Source of the DNA: WHSW01 sp963842795
Lineage (GTDB): Bacteria; Actinomycetota; Thermoleophilia; Solirubrobacterales; 70-9
Reading direction: 5' to 3'
DNA: 64,000 bases
Assembly: GCA_963842795.1 (NCBI GenBank)
Contig: CAWJHV010000007.1
Location: forward strand, 1-64,000
In this document: positions 44,454-52,986 of the stretch, in pieces
Numbering within the stretch: position 1 is the first letter of the stretch
Layout of the letters: the number at the start of each line of letters is the position of its first letter
Notes under the pieces: model-generated
Database searches by the model: none
What the model saw: the letters and a program-made list of their open reading frames with translations, nothing else
Told to the model about the DNA's origin: nothing
Program-made: the position numbers and the translations under genes

Positions 44454-45242
44454 GTGGATGAATCTTCGAGGGCACTAGAGGGCAGGAACGCCTTGGTGAT
44501 CGGCGGTGGTGGCGAAGGCATCGGCCGCGCGATCACCCGGGCGCTCGCCGCCGCCGGCGCCGCCGTTGCGGTTGGTGACGTCGATCAGGAACGTGCAGCC
44601 GAAGCGGCTGCCGAAGTCGCTGCAACGGGTACAAGGGCTCTCGGCCTCACGGGTGACGTGAGATCGCGGGAGGAGATCGACGCCTTCGTGACTGATGCAG
44701 CCGAGGGGCTTGGCGGCCTTGACGTCCTTGTGACCGTCGTCGGCGGGCAGGTGGTCTTCGTTCCGGCGACTCCGCTGCACGAGACGACCGATGAAGACTG
44801 GGATCTGATGTTCGACCTCAACCTTCGCTATGTGGCTTGGGCGGTCCGAGCCGCGCTGCGCGTGTTCTTGGCGCAGGCCCGTGGCGGGACGATCGTGAGC
44901 GTCGGCTCGATCGCCGGCGGGACGGCCAGTCCGACGCAGGCGGCCTACGGCGCGGCCAAGGCCGGCCTGGCCAGTTTGGCCCGATCCGTCGCTGCCGAGT
45001 ACAGCCGACAGGACATCCGCATGAACCTCGTCACCTGCGGCCCGATTGCGACTCCAGCCCTGGGCACAGTGCAGACCGGTGGGGGACCGGATTGGATCCC
45101 GATGGGTCGCTCGGGTGAATCGCGCGAGGTCGCCGACGCAGCGGTATTCCTCGCCTCTCCGCTTTCGTCGTATATCTCCGGCCAGAGCCTGGTCGTCGAT
45201 GGCGGTGCAACGGCTGTGGGTCCATTCCCGATTCGAAGGTGA
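44454..45242 (+). CDS. SDR family oxidoreductase
   Basis: 262 residues from GTG 44454, the first possible start after an in-frame stop. GGGGEGIGRAI (cofactor loop with an unusual run of Gly), GDVDQERAAEAAAEVAATG, VGSIAGGTASPTQAAYGAAKAG (Ser/Tyr/Lys) and the C-terminal FLASPLSSYISGQSLVVDGG define a classical SDR of the FabG type. Third-codon positions are less G/C-biased than in most neighbours (for example many gct, gtt and aca), hinting at acquisition. Confidence 0.92.
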   Translation: MDESSRALEGRNALVIGGGGEGIGRAITRALAAAGAAVAVGDVDQERAAEAAAEVAATGTRALGLTGDVRSREEIDAFVTDAAEGLGGLDVLVTVVGGQVVFVPATPLHETTDEDWDLMFDLNLRYVAWAVRAALRVFLAQARGGTIVSVGSIAGGTASPTQAAYGAAKAGLASLARSVAAEYSRQDIRMNLVTCGPIATPALGTVQTGGGPDWIPMGRSGESREVADAAVFLASPLSSYISGQSLVVDGGATAVGPFPIRR

Positions 45243-45278
45243 TGCGAACCTGCGCGCTGCCTGGGAGCGGCTGCGAGT

Positions 45279-46541
45279 ATGCGCTCGGTGGGAGCGATGA
45301 GGACCGATCGTTGGGGGAGGGCGGCCGCGCTCGCCTTCGTGTTCGCGCTGACCTCCAGTGCCGCGGCGCACGCGGCGATGCCGCCGCCCGGCCAGGATCC
45401 GTTCTATGACGTTCCGCCGAAGCTCGGGCAGGTGCCGAACGGCAAGATCCTCAGGTCGCGGCCGATCGACGCGTCGGCGGCGGGAGTGGTGCCGCTGCAG
45501 GCGAGCGCGTGGCAGCTGCAGTTCAAGTCGCTGGATGCCCACGACCGACCGACGGCCATGGTCACGACCGTCCTCGTCCCCGACCTGCCGTGGACCGGGC
45601 CGGGGCAGAGGCCGATCGTCTCCTACCAGGTCGCCGAGGACTCGGCCGACTCGAAGTGCGCGGTCTCCTATGCGCTGAGCGGCGGCATCGACGCGTTGCG
45701 GACGCAATCGAACGCGGCGACCGAGACGCCGAACCTGGAGCTGCCGCTGAGCCGTGGCTGGGCCGTCGTTGCCCCGGACTACCAGGGCCCGCACTCGGCC
45801 TTCCTGGCGGCGCCCGAGGAGGCGCATGGCGTGCTGGACAGCCTCAAAGCCGCGGTCGCGTTCAAGCCGGCGGGCTTCACCCGCAGGACGCCGATCGGCA
45901 TGTGGGGCTACTCGGGCGGCGGCTACGCGACGGGCGTGGCGGCGCTCTTTCAGCCCACGTACGCGCCGGAGCTCAACATTGTCGGCGCCGCCATGGGCGC
46001 GCCCGCCGTGAGCGTGCGAGCGGAGATCGACGCGTTCAGCGGCACCTTCGCCGGCGGCGCGATCGCGATGGGCATCGCCGCGCTCAAGCGCGCCTACCCG
46101 GAGGTGCGGCTGGGCCGGTACCTGAGCGACGCCGGGCGGGCCGCGGTCGCGGCCAGCGCACACGACTGTCTCGTCGAGGCCGCGCAACGCCACCCGTTCC
46201 TCTCAATCGAGGACTTGCAGGCGCGGCCGGGCATCCTCGACGAGCCGAAGCTCGCCGGCTTCCTGCGGTCCATCAGCCCGCGCTACATGCGCGGCCACCC
46301 TGAGGTTCCCGTCTTTCACTACCACGACGCGACCGACGAGTTCGCGCCGCTCGGCCCCGCGCTCACGACGATGAGACGCTGGTGTCGGCGTGGCTCAACC
46401 GTGGACGTCCACGTCGAGCCTGTCGGCGAGCACATCGCCTATCTGGCTGTGGGAGCACCGCTTGCGGTCGACTACCTGGCGGACCGCTTCGCGGGCACGC
46501 CCGCGCCGAACGGCTGTGGCAGCCCGCCCTTGACCGACTGA
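45279..46541 (+). CDS. Secreted lipase of the secretory lipase family
   Basis: 420 residues; starts at 45279 or at ATG 45297, both with a GGGAG upstream. A signal peptide ends near AAAHA. The fold is that of fungal/actinobacterial LIP-type lipases: PGQRPIVSYQVAEDSAD, RGWAVVAPDYQGP, the nucleophile elbow MWGYSGGGYATG, an acid in HYHDATDEFAP and the His in PVGEHIAYL. It probably hydrolyses triacylglycerols or other esters outside the cell. It follows the SDR gene by 36 bp. Confidence 0.88.
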   Translation: MRSVGAMRTDRWGRAAALAFVFALTSSAAAHAAMPPPGQDPFYDVPPKLGQVPNGKILRSRPIDASAAGVVPLQASAWQLQFKSLDAHDRPTAMVTTVLVPDLPWTGPGQRPIVSYQVAEDSADSKCAVSYALSGGIDALRTQSNAATETPNLELPLSRGWAVVAPDYQGPHSAFLAAPEEAHGVLDSLKAAVAFKPAGFTRRTPIGMWGYSGGGYATGVAALFQPTYAPELNIVGAAMGAPAVSVRAEIDAFSGTFAGGAIAMGIAALKRAYPEVRLGRYLSDAGRAAVAASAHDCLVEAAQRHPFLSIEDLQARPGILDEPKLAGFLRSISPRYMRGHPEVPVFHYHDATDEFAPLGPALTTMRRWCRRGSTVDVHVEPVGEHIAYLAVGAPLAVDYLADRFAGTPAPNGCGSPPLTD

Positions 46542-46576
46542 CGACCGCATAGCCGCAGGTCACAGCGAGCCGGCGG

Positions 46577-47233
46577 CTACGGCGCGAGGCAGAGCACGAA
46601 CGCGTTCAGGCTCTGGGCGGCGGCGCCACCGTTCTCGCCTTCGACGGCCCAGCCGATCGGCTCGTCGGTTGCGCCGACGGTCGGGAACGAGGCCTTGAGC
46701 CAGAGGTTCTGCGCGGTACCGCTCACGATGCCCCAGTTCCCCCCGCCGGAGATCGCGCGCTCGCCGGGGAGGCACGCCGCGAACGCGGAACCGGCGGCGC
46801 CCGGGTTTACGGTGGTGGTGGATGCGCTGAGGCGCCGGGTCACCGTCCCGAGTTGCGCCGTCCCGACAGCCCCGCCGGCGATCTTCGGCGTGGACACGGC
46901 ACCGTCCGCGATCAGCGGATTCGGGTAGCTGCCGGCGAGATCGCCGGCGGCGGGGCCGGTCGGCGGTCCGCCCGGCCGGCCGACGTCGAGCGTCGACTCG
47001 TTGATCTGGGCGCCCGTGATGGTGTCGCCGCGGAAGCGATCGCCCTTCAGGTTGGCCTGCTTGATGTTGCGGTTCTTGATCGCCTGCTTGGCGATGTCCT
47101 TGGAGCCCTGGACGACGGGCGCCCGCGCCGCCAGCGCGGTGCCGCCCGCGACGACGAGAAACACGGCGAGCGTGGACATCACGTTCGAATAGTTGAACCG
47201 GCGACGACTGCCGCCCCCTTCGTGCTGGTGCAT
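46577..47233 (-). CDS. Secreted/anchored protein of Thermoleophilia type, function unknown
   Basis: 218 residues from ATG 47233, with AGGGGAG upstream. After a basic start, SNVMSTLAVFLVVAGGTALAA is a membrane or signal segment seen repeatedly in Solirubrobacterales proteins. A pentapeptide-like stretch follows (KDIAKQAIKNRNIKQANLKG), then LAGSYPNPLIADGAV, the phrase found in phage-tail-like collagen/adhesin proteins, and a beta-rich C-terminal domain with one Cys pair (ACLPGERA, VLCLAP). It is probably surface exposed. Confidence 0.75.
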   Translation of the reverse strand: MHQHEGGGSRRRFNYSNVMSTLAVFLVVAGGTALAARAPVVQGSKDIAKQAIKNRNIKQANLKGDRFRGDTITGAQINESTLDVGRPGGPPTGPAAGDLAGSYPNPLIADGAVSTPKIAGGAVGTAQLGTVTRRLSASTTTVNPGAAGSAFAACLPGERAISGGGNWGIVSGTAQNLWLKASFPTVGATDEPIGWAVEGENGGAAAQSLNAFVLCLAP

Positions 47234-47345
47234 CGAGCACTCTCCCCTGATCGACGACAACCGCTCCGGGCGCGGCCAGAGTACCCCCAGCCCCGGCGTC
47301 GACGACCTGCCTCGAGCGCTGCGAAGCTATGGGCCGGTTCCGAGC

Positions 47346-48560
47346 ATGCGCGTCCTCTTCACCACTCGCGGAAGCTCCGGCCACGTCGGACCGCTGGCTC
47401 CTTTCGCGCACGCCTGCCTGCGCGCCGGACACGATGTCCTCGTCGCGGCGCAGCGCCAGTTCGAGCCGAACATCGAACGCGCCGGGCTTCCGTTCGCGCC
47501 GGTCGATGAACCCGCGCGCGACGAGTGGATGCCCTTGATGGAGCAGTTCGCCGCGCTGGACATCGACACCGCGAACGGGGTGATGATCAGCGAGTTCTTC
47601 GCCGGCCTGGATCTCCGCGCCGAGCTGCCCGCGCTGCGCGAGATCATCGAGTCCCGGCGCCCCGATGTGATTGTCCGAGAGAGCTGGGAGTTCGGGTCGA
47701 CCCTCGTCGCCGAGCTCTACGGGATTCCCATTGTCCGCGTCGCGCTGGGGCTCGCCGAGATGGAGGAGCTGACGATCAAGCTGGCCGCGCCGGAGGTCGA
47801 CAAGGCTCGCGCGCACCTGGACCTGCCGCGCGACCCGGCCGGCGAGCGGCTTGCCGCCGCGCCGATCCTGACAACGATCCCTCAGGAGCTCGAAGACCCG
47901 GCGGTGAGGCCGCCGGGGCGAACCAGCCGCTTCCGGTTCGAGGTCGGTGCCGGTGCGGAGGAGCTACCGGAGTGGTGGCGGGGCAACGAGGATCCGCTCG
48001 TCTATCTGACCTTCGGCTCGGTCGCCGCCGGCGCGCATCTGCCCTACTACCCGGCGCTCTACCGCTCGGCGATCGAAGCGCTCGCGCCGCTTGCGGTTCG
48101 ACTTCTCGTCACGGTCGGTGACGCCGAGCGCGCGCTCGAGGAGCTGGGGGAGGTACCGCCCAACGTCCACGTGGAGACCTGGGTGAGCCATGACGACATG
48201 GCGCGAAGCGCGGACGTGATCGTCTGCCACGGCGGCTTCGGGAGCACGCTGGGCGCGCTTGCGCACAGCACGCCGCTCGTCGTATTGCCGCTGTTCAGCG
48301 GCGATCAATGGCTGAACGGCGACGCAGTTGCCCGTGTCGGCGCCGGCATCATGGTCGCCGACGACCGAACCGCCCGCAACGTCCTCGAGCTGCCCGCCAC
48401 CGAGACGGTGGGCGAGCTCGCCGGCGCCGTCGAATCGGTGATCGGCGATGCGACCTATCGACGCGAGGCGGGCCGGATCGCGGCTTCCATGCGTGCCCTG
48501 CCGCCGGTCGACGAGTCGGTGCAGTTGCTCGAGCGAATCGCAGCCGGCACTGCGACATGA
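47346..48560 (+). CDS. MGT-family glycosyltransferase (GT1-like)
   Basis: 404 residues from ATG 47346. The N-terminal Rossmann half opens RVLFTTRGSSGHVGPLAPFA. The donor half has PLVYLTFGSVA, VETWVSHDDMARSADVIVCHGGFGSTLGA split by the HGG motif, and LPLFSGDQWLNGDAV, where DQ binds the sugar. It is similar to calicheamicin/erythromycin-type transferases. No biosynthetic cluster adjoins, so xenobiotic inactivation by glycosylation is as likely as natural-product synthesis. Confidence 0.92.
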   Translation: MRVLFTTRGSSGHVGPLAPFAHACLRAGHDVLVAAQRQFEPNIERAGLPFAPVDEPARDEWMPLMEQFAALDIDTANGVMISEFFAGLDLRAELPALREIIESRRPDVIVRESWEFGSTLVAELYGIPIVRVALGLAEMEELTIKLAAPEVDKARAHLDLPRDPAGERLAAAPILTTIPQELEDPAVRPPGRTSRFRFEVGAGAEELPEWWRGNEDPLVYLTFGSVAAGAHLPYYPALYRSAIEALAPLAVRLLVTVGDAERALEELGEVPPNVHVETWVSHDDMARSADVIVCHGGFGSTLGALAHSTPLVVLPLFSGDQWLNGDAVARVGAGIMVADDRTARNVLELPATETVGELAGAVESVIGDATYRREAGRIAASMRALPPVDESVQLLERIAAGTAT

Positions 48561-48647
48561 GCGGCCATCGGCGAGGCGTTTGGCGCCGCCCCGGTTTGCG
48601 TATAGGTTGGGTCCGACGCAGAACCTGGTCTCGTAAAGGGGAGAGAT

Positions 48648-51600
48648 ATGGTCCGCAGACTCAAGGACCGGCTGACGTTCGCGAGTGTCGTCTCGGCCAC
48701 GGTGCTCCTTGTCGCACTGGCTGGGGGCACCGCCTACGGCGACCCGAGCAGCACGCAGGACGGACCCTCCGTCGATGACTTCTCGGGCTACATCGGACTA
48801 GCCGAGCCGGGCATGAGCCTGGCCGCCCCGGCCAGGGACCGCGTGGGTGACCGCAAGGCCGAGGGCCTCGGCCCGGTCGGGGAGCGTACGTCGGAGACCC
48901 CCGACGTCCCGGGTGAGCCCGTCGAGGACGAGCCCGGTTCGTCGAGCCTCGAGGAGAGCCCTGCGCCGGTGGGTGACTCCCCCGCCCGTCTGCGTGCTGT
49001 CGTTCAGAACCACGGGTCCGCACGGGTCATCGTCACCATGAAGCAGGATGTGGCCGTCGAGGCCGACCTGACCAGTCGGCAGGTCAGGCGGCAACGGGCC
49101 GCGATCGCGGCCCGGTTGGACTCCCTCGACCGGATCCTCGCGGGCACGACCTCGAGAGTCGTCACCGAGTTCACCGTCGTCCCGGCGGCTGTGGCCGTCG
49201 TAGACGCCGAAGGCCTCGAGTCACTGTTGGCCGCCCCGACGGTGGCGGCGCTGACGCTCGACCGGGAGGCGCCCATGGCCCTCGACGTGTCGACGGGCAT
49301 CATCGACTCGGACCTGCTCAACACCGCCGGCGACCTTGGCAACAACTTCGAGGGCAGCACCACCGGGCCCTACGAGGTAGCGATCCTGGACTCGGGCGTC
49401 GACAACCAGCACAACGCCTTCACGGGTCGGATCGTGGCGCAGGCCTGCTTCTCGGCCACGTCCTTCTGCCCTAACGGCGGTACGTCGCAGATCGGGGGCG
49501 CTGCAGGCGACAACTGCACGTACTCGACGCAGTGCGACCACGGCACGCACGTCGGCGGCATCGCCGCCGGTTCGAGCTTCACGGGCGGGCACGAGGGCGT
49601 CGCCCGGGGCGCGCGGCTCGTGGCCGTCCAGATCGGGCACCAGTCGACCTCGTGTGGTGCCGGGGAGGCAAACCCCTGCTGGCGTTACTTCTTCAGCGAC
49701 CTCGACCTCGCCCTCCAGCACGTCCTCGACCTCCGCAACGGAGGGCGCAACATCGCCGCGATCAACCTGAGTCTGGGTGGCCCGCTGCACACCACGGAGG
49801 CCAACTGCGGCTCTGCCTTCCCGAACACGCAGACCTTGGCGTCCAACCTGCAGGCTGCCGGCGTCGCGGTCGTCGCGGCTGCAGGCAACGACGGTTCCGG
49901 AACCAGCGTGAGCTATCCGGGCTGCCTGCCGAGCACGTTCACCGTGGCGGCAACGGACGACAGCGACATCCCGGCAGGGTTCAGCAACAACAACGCCATC
50001 ACCGACTGGTGGGCGCCCGGCGTCGGCATCGATGCGCCTGTCACCAGCGGGCCGGACGCCCACGGGTCGAAGTCGGGTACGTCGATGGCCACGCCGCATG
50101 TCGTGGGCGCGATGGCGCTCCTGCGTGAGTGCGTGGACGGCAACGGGGTTCCGCAGACGGTCGCTGCCGCGGCTTCGGACCTGTCTACGACGGGTGTGGC
50201 GATCACCCACGACGGCGTGACCCGCCCACGCATCAACGTCCTCGACGCCGCGACGCAGAACGTGAACAACAACGACTTCGCCTCCCCGGAGACCCTCCCG
50301 GCCAGCCCGGCGGCGGGGGGGTTCAACGACTTCGACTTCACCGTGTGCTCGGACACCGAGCCAGGTGAGCCCGGGCCGTTCAGCATCGACAACGGCATCT
50401 GGTACAGCTGGACGCCTGCGGTAACCGGCACCGCGACGATCTCGACCGAGGACAACGGTGGCAACGTCACCACCTTCGACACGACGTTGGCTGTCTACAC
50501 CGGCAACACGCTGGGAAGCCTCCAGCTCCATGCGTTCGACGACGATGCGGGCACCGGTGTGAGGAGCCTCGTCGTGGTTCCGGTCCAGGGTGGTACGACC
50601 TACCGGATCAAGGTCGACGGGTTCGCGGCGGCGAACGGGTTGCTCAACCTGCACCTCGAGAACGGTCCTGCGCCGACGTGTGGGGGAGTGACGGCCACCC
50701 TCGTCGGCGGCGTCAGCGGGGACGTCATCAATGGCACGGCCGGCAACGACGTGGTCGTGTCGGGGGCCGGTAACGACACCATCAACACCGGCGACGGAGA
50801 CGACCGGGTCTGCTCAGAGGCCGGGGCCGATGAGGTCAATACCGGGAACGGCAGCGACTTCGTCCTCGCCGGTCCGGACGCGGACACGGTTCGTGGCCAG
50901 GGAGATAACGACACCCTCGTCGGCAACGCCGGTGGTGGTGATACGAACGACGTCGGTGACACGATCGTGGGCGGCACGGGAAACGACTTCCTCGACGGGT
51001 GGGTCGGTGACGACGTGCTCGTCGGTGGACTTGGCGACGACCAGCTGAGGGGCGAGGCCGGTGTCGACGTGGTCTCCTACGCCGGTTCGGCCGCCGGTGT
51101 GACGGCGGACCTGACCGCCAACACGGCGACAGGTGAGGGCAGCGACACCTTCGTGCTGGTCGAGAACCTGACCGGGTCCGCGTTTGTGGACCGCTTCGAC
51201 GGGAGCGCCGGCCCGAACGTGTTCATCGGTGGGGAGGGCAACGACGCACTCAACGGACTGGCAGGCGTTGACACCGTAGCCGGTGGTCCGGGCAACGACA
51301 GCGTCAACGGACAGGGCGGCCCCGACACGGTGGGCGGTGGCCCGGGCGACGACACGCTGGTCGGTCGTGACGGAAACGACTCGTTCGAGGGCGGTCCGGA
51401 CATCGACGTGGTGGTCTTCGAAAACTCGCCGGCGGGGGTGAAGGTCGACTTGGCCGCCGGCACCGCTGTCGGCGAGGGCACGGACTCGGTGTCAACGATC
51501 GAGAACGCGATCGGGTCGGACTTCATCGACGTCCTGAAGGGCACCGCGGTCAGGAACGTGTTCTTCGGTGGTTTGAGCAGGGACACCTTCGTGGGCCGGG

Positions 51601-51743
51601 ACGGCAACGACCGAATCTTCGGTGAGCAAGGTCCCGACCGGCTGTTCGGCAACGACGGCGCGGACCTCCTCAACGGCGGGACCCAGATCGACGCCTGCGA
51701 AGGAGGCGCGGGAGCGGACACCCTGGTTGGGTGCGAGAACTGA
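48648..51743 (+). CDS. Secreted S8 subtilisin-like protease with RTX repeats
   Basis: 1031 residues. A signal peptide (1-31) and a Pro/Glu-rich stretch (35-115) are followed by an inhibitor-like propeptide (about 118-210). The S8 domain has Asp248 (ILDSGVD), His298 (CDHGTHVGG), Asn414 (AAGND) and Ser479 (GTSMATPHV). A pre-peptidase C-terminal-like beta domain (about 545-675) precedes roughly twelve GGxGNDxL-type RTX nonapeptides (about 690-1030), which fold on binding calcium. No type I secretion genes adjoin and a Sec signal is present. Base composition is visibly lower in G+C than the surrounding genes. Confidence 0.94.
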   Translation: MVRRLKDRLTFASVVSATVLLVALAGGTAYGDPSSTQDGPSVDDFSGYIGLAEPGMSLAAPARDRVGDRKAEGLGPVGERTSETPDVPGEPVEDEPGSSSLEESPAPVGDSPARLRAVVQNHGSARVIVTMKQDVAVEADLTSRQVRRQRAAIAARLDSLDRILAGTTSRVVTEFTVVPAAVAVVDAEGLESLLAAPTVAALTLDREAPMALDVSTGIIDSDLLNTAGDLGNNFEGSTTGPYEVAILDSGVDNQHNAFTGRIVAQACFSATSFCPNGGTSQIGGAAGDNCTYSTQCDHGTHVGGIAAGSSFTGGHEGVARGARLVAVQIGHQSTSCGAGEANPCWRYFFSDLDLALQHVLDLRNGGRNIAAINLSLGGPLHTTEANCGSAFPNTQTLASNLQAAGVAVVAAAGNDGSGTSVSYPGCLPSTFTVAATDDSDIPAGFSNNNAITDWWAPGVGIDAPVTSGPDAHGSKSGTSMATPHVVGAMALLRECVDGNGVPQTVAAAASDLSTTGVAITHDGVTRPRINVLDAATQNVNNNDFASPETLPASPAAGGFNDFDFTVCSDTEPGEPGPFSIDNGIWYSWTPAVTGTATISTEDNGGNVTTFDTTLAVYTGNTLGSLQLHAFDDDAGTGVRSLVVVPVQGGTTYRIKVDGFAAANGLLNLHLENGPAPTCGGVTATLVGGVSGDVINGTAGNDVVVSGAGNDTINTGDGDDRVCSEAGADEVNTGNGSDFVLAGPDADTVRGQGDNDTLVGNAGGGDTNDVGDTIVGGTGNDFLDGWVGDDVLVGGLGDDQLRGEAGVDVVSYAGSAAGVTADLTANTATGEGSDTFVLVENLTGSAFVDRFDGSAGPNVFIGGEGNDALNGLAGVDTVAGGPGNDSVNGQGGPDTVGGGPGDDTLVGRDGNDSFEGGPDIDVVVFENSPAGVKVDLAAGTAVGEGTDSVSTIENAIGSDFIDVLKGTAVRNVFFGGLSRDTFVGRDGNDRIFGEQGPDRLFGNDGADLLNGGTQIDACEGGAGADTLVGCEN

Positions 51744-51855
51744 CGGCAGCCGCATAGGGCCATCCCCACCGCGGTGGCCACGGGCGGGCTAGTGAGGTCG
51801 CTTGGCGCCGGGACGGCAGTCGGACCTCGCGCCCTGCTAGAAGTCACGCCGAGGC

Positions 51856-52986
51856 ATGGATCCGCCACCCGCCGTCCACTCCCGCGTCGATCGGATCGCA
51901 GTCCTCGGTCTTGGCAATGTCGGGCGGCTGATCGCCGACATGCTTGTGGAACGTGGCTTCGAGGTGCGGGGGGTCGACGCCGACGAGAGCAGGGCGGACG
52001 GTGAGCACGCGTCGGCTATGGACGTCACGGATGCTGCGGCGCTCGAGGAGCTCTTCGCGGGCGTCGACGCGGTCATCTCATGCCTGCCCTACTACCTGAA
52101 CAGCGTGGTTGTCACGGCGGCGCATTCTGCCGGGGTGCACTACGTGGACCTGTCCGAAGACGTCCCTACCTCGCGCACCATCAGGCAGCTCGCAAAGAGC
52201 TCGAACACGGTCTGGATGCCGTGCTGCGGTCTCGCCCCGGGGTTCATCTGCATCGTCGGCGGTGCGCTTGCGGCCAGCCTCGAGGCCGTCGACCGGATCG
52301 AGCTACGCGTCGGCGCCCTTCCGCGTAGCCCGAACAACGCGGCCGGCTATGCGTGCAACTGGTCTTCTGCCGGGCTCGTCAACGAGTATCTGAACGACAG
52401 CGAGCAGCTGCGCGGCGGCGAGCTCGTGAGCGTGCCGTCGCTCTCGGATCCGGAGACGATCGTAATCGACGGGGCGCCCTACGAGGCGTTCACCACCTCG
52501 GGCGGCCTCGGGACGATGTGCGAAACGTTCGCCGGACGCGTCGACCGCCTCGACTACAAGACGATCCGGTATCCCGGTCACTGCCGGCTCATGCGGTTCA
52601 TGCTGCAGGAGCTCGGCCTTGCCCGGCAGCGAGAGGAGGCGATGCGGCTCCTCGAGGACGCCTACCCGCCGGTCCGGGACGATCTGGTGATCGTCCACGC
52701 GGCGGCCGATGGAAAGGGCGGGGGGCGGCGGGCCCGCGAGGAGTTCGTCCGCGTGTACCGCCCGCGGATCGTCGCCGGCGCCACCCGGACGGCAATCGCA
52801 TGGACGACGGCCGCGGGGGCGGTCGGGATGGTCGAGTTGCTTGCCGAGGGCTCGCTGCCGGACTCGGGCTTCGTCCGCCAGGAGGACGTGTCGCTCGACG
52901 CGTTCCTCGCCACCTCGGCAGGTCAGATGCTCGCGCGCGAGCCCTCCGCGGAGGTGGGCGACGAGGTCCTGCTGCCGCTCACTTGA
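51856..52986 (+). CDS. Lysine-6-dehydrogenase-like saccharopine dehydrogenase family protein
   Basis: 376 residues. An NAD(P) Rossmann motif AVLGLGNVGRLIADML is at the N-terminus. The saccharopine-reductase-like C-domain includes SCLPYYLNSVVVTAAHSAGV, YVDLSEDVPTSR, CGLAPGFICIVGG, GLVNEYLNDSEQL and TSGGLGTMCETF, then YKTIRYPGH. This fits L-lysine 6-dehydrogenase, which oxidises lysine to aminoadipate semialdehyde; saccharopine or another amino acid is possible. Its 3' end overlaps the convergent E1 gene by 64 bp, and a semialdehyde dehydrogenase gene is close by. Confidence 0.85.
   Translation: MDPPPAVHSRVDRIAVLGLGNVGRLIADMLVERGFEVRGVDADESRADGEHASAMDVTDAAALEELFAGVDAVISCLPYYLNSVVVTAAHSAGVHYVDLSEDVPTSRTIRQLAKSSNTVWMPCCGLAPGFICIVGGALAASLEAVDRIELRVGALPRSPNNAAGYACNWSSAGLVNEYLNDSEQLRGGELVSVPSLSDPETIVIDGAPYEAFTTSGGLGTMCETFAGRVDRLDYKTIRYPGHCRLMRFMLQELGLARQREEAMRLLEDAYPPVRDDLVIVHAAADGKGGGRRAREEFVRVYRPRIVAGATRTAIAWTTAAGAVGMVELLAEGSLPDSGFVRQEDVSLDAFLATSAGQMLAREPSAEVGDEVLLPLT

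Noticed and set aside
50740..51740. Tandem repeats at DNA level in the RTX region, considered as a CRISPR-like array
   Set aside because: The units are degenerate 27-nt codon repeats encoding GGxGNDxL nonapeptides within one frame, with no spacers.
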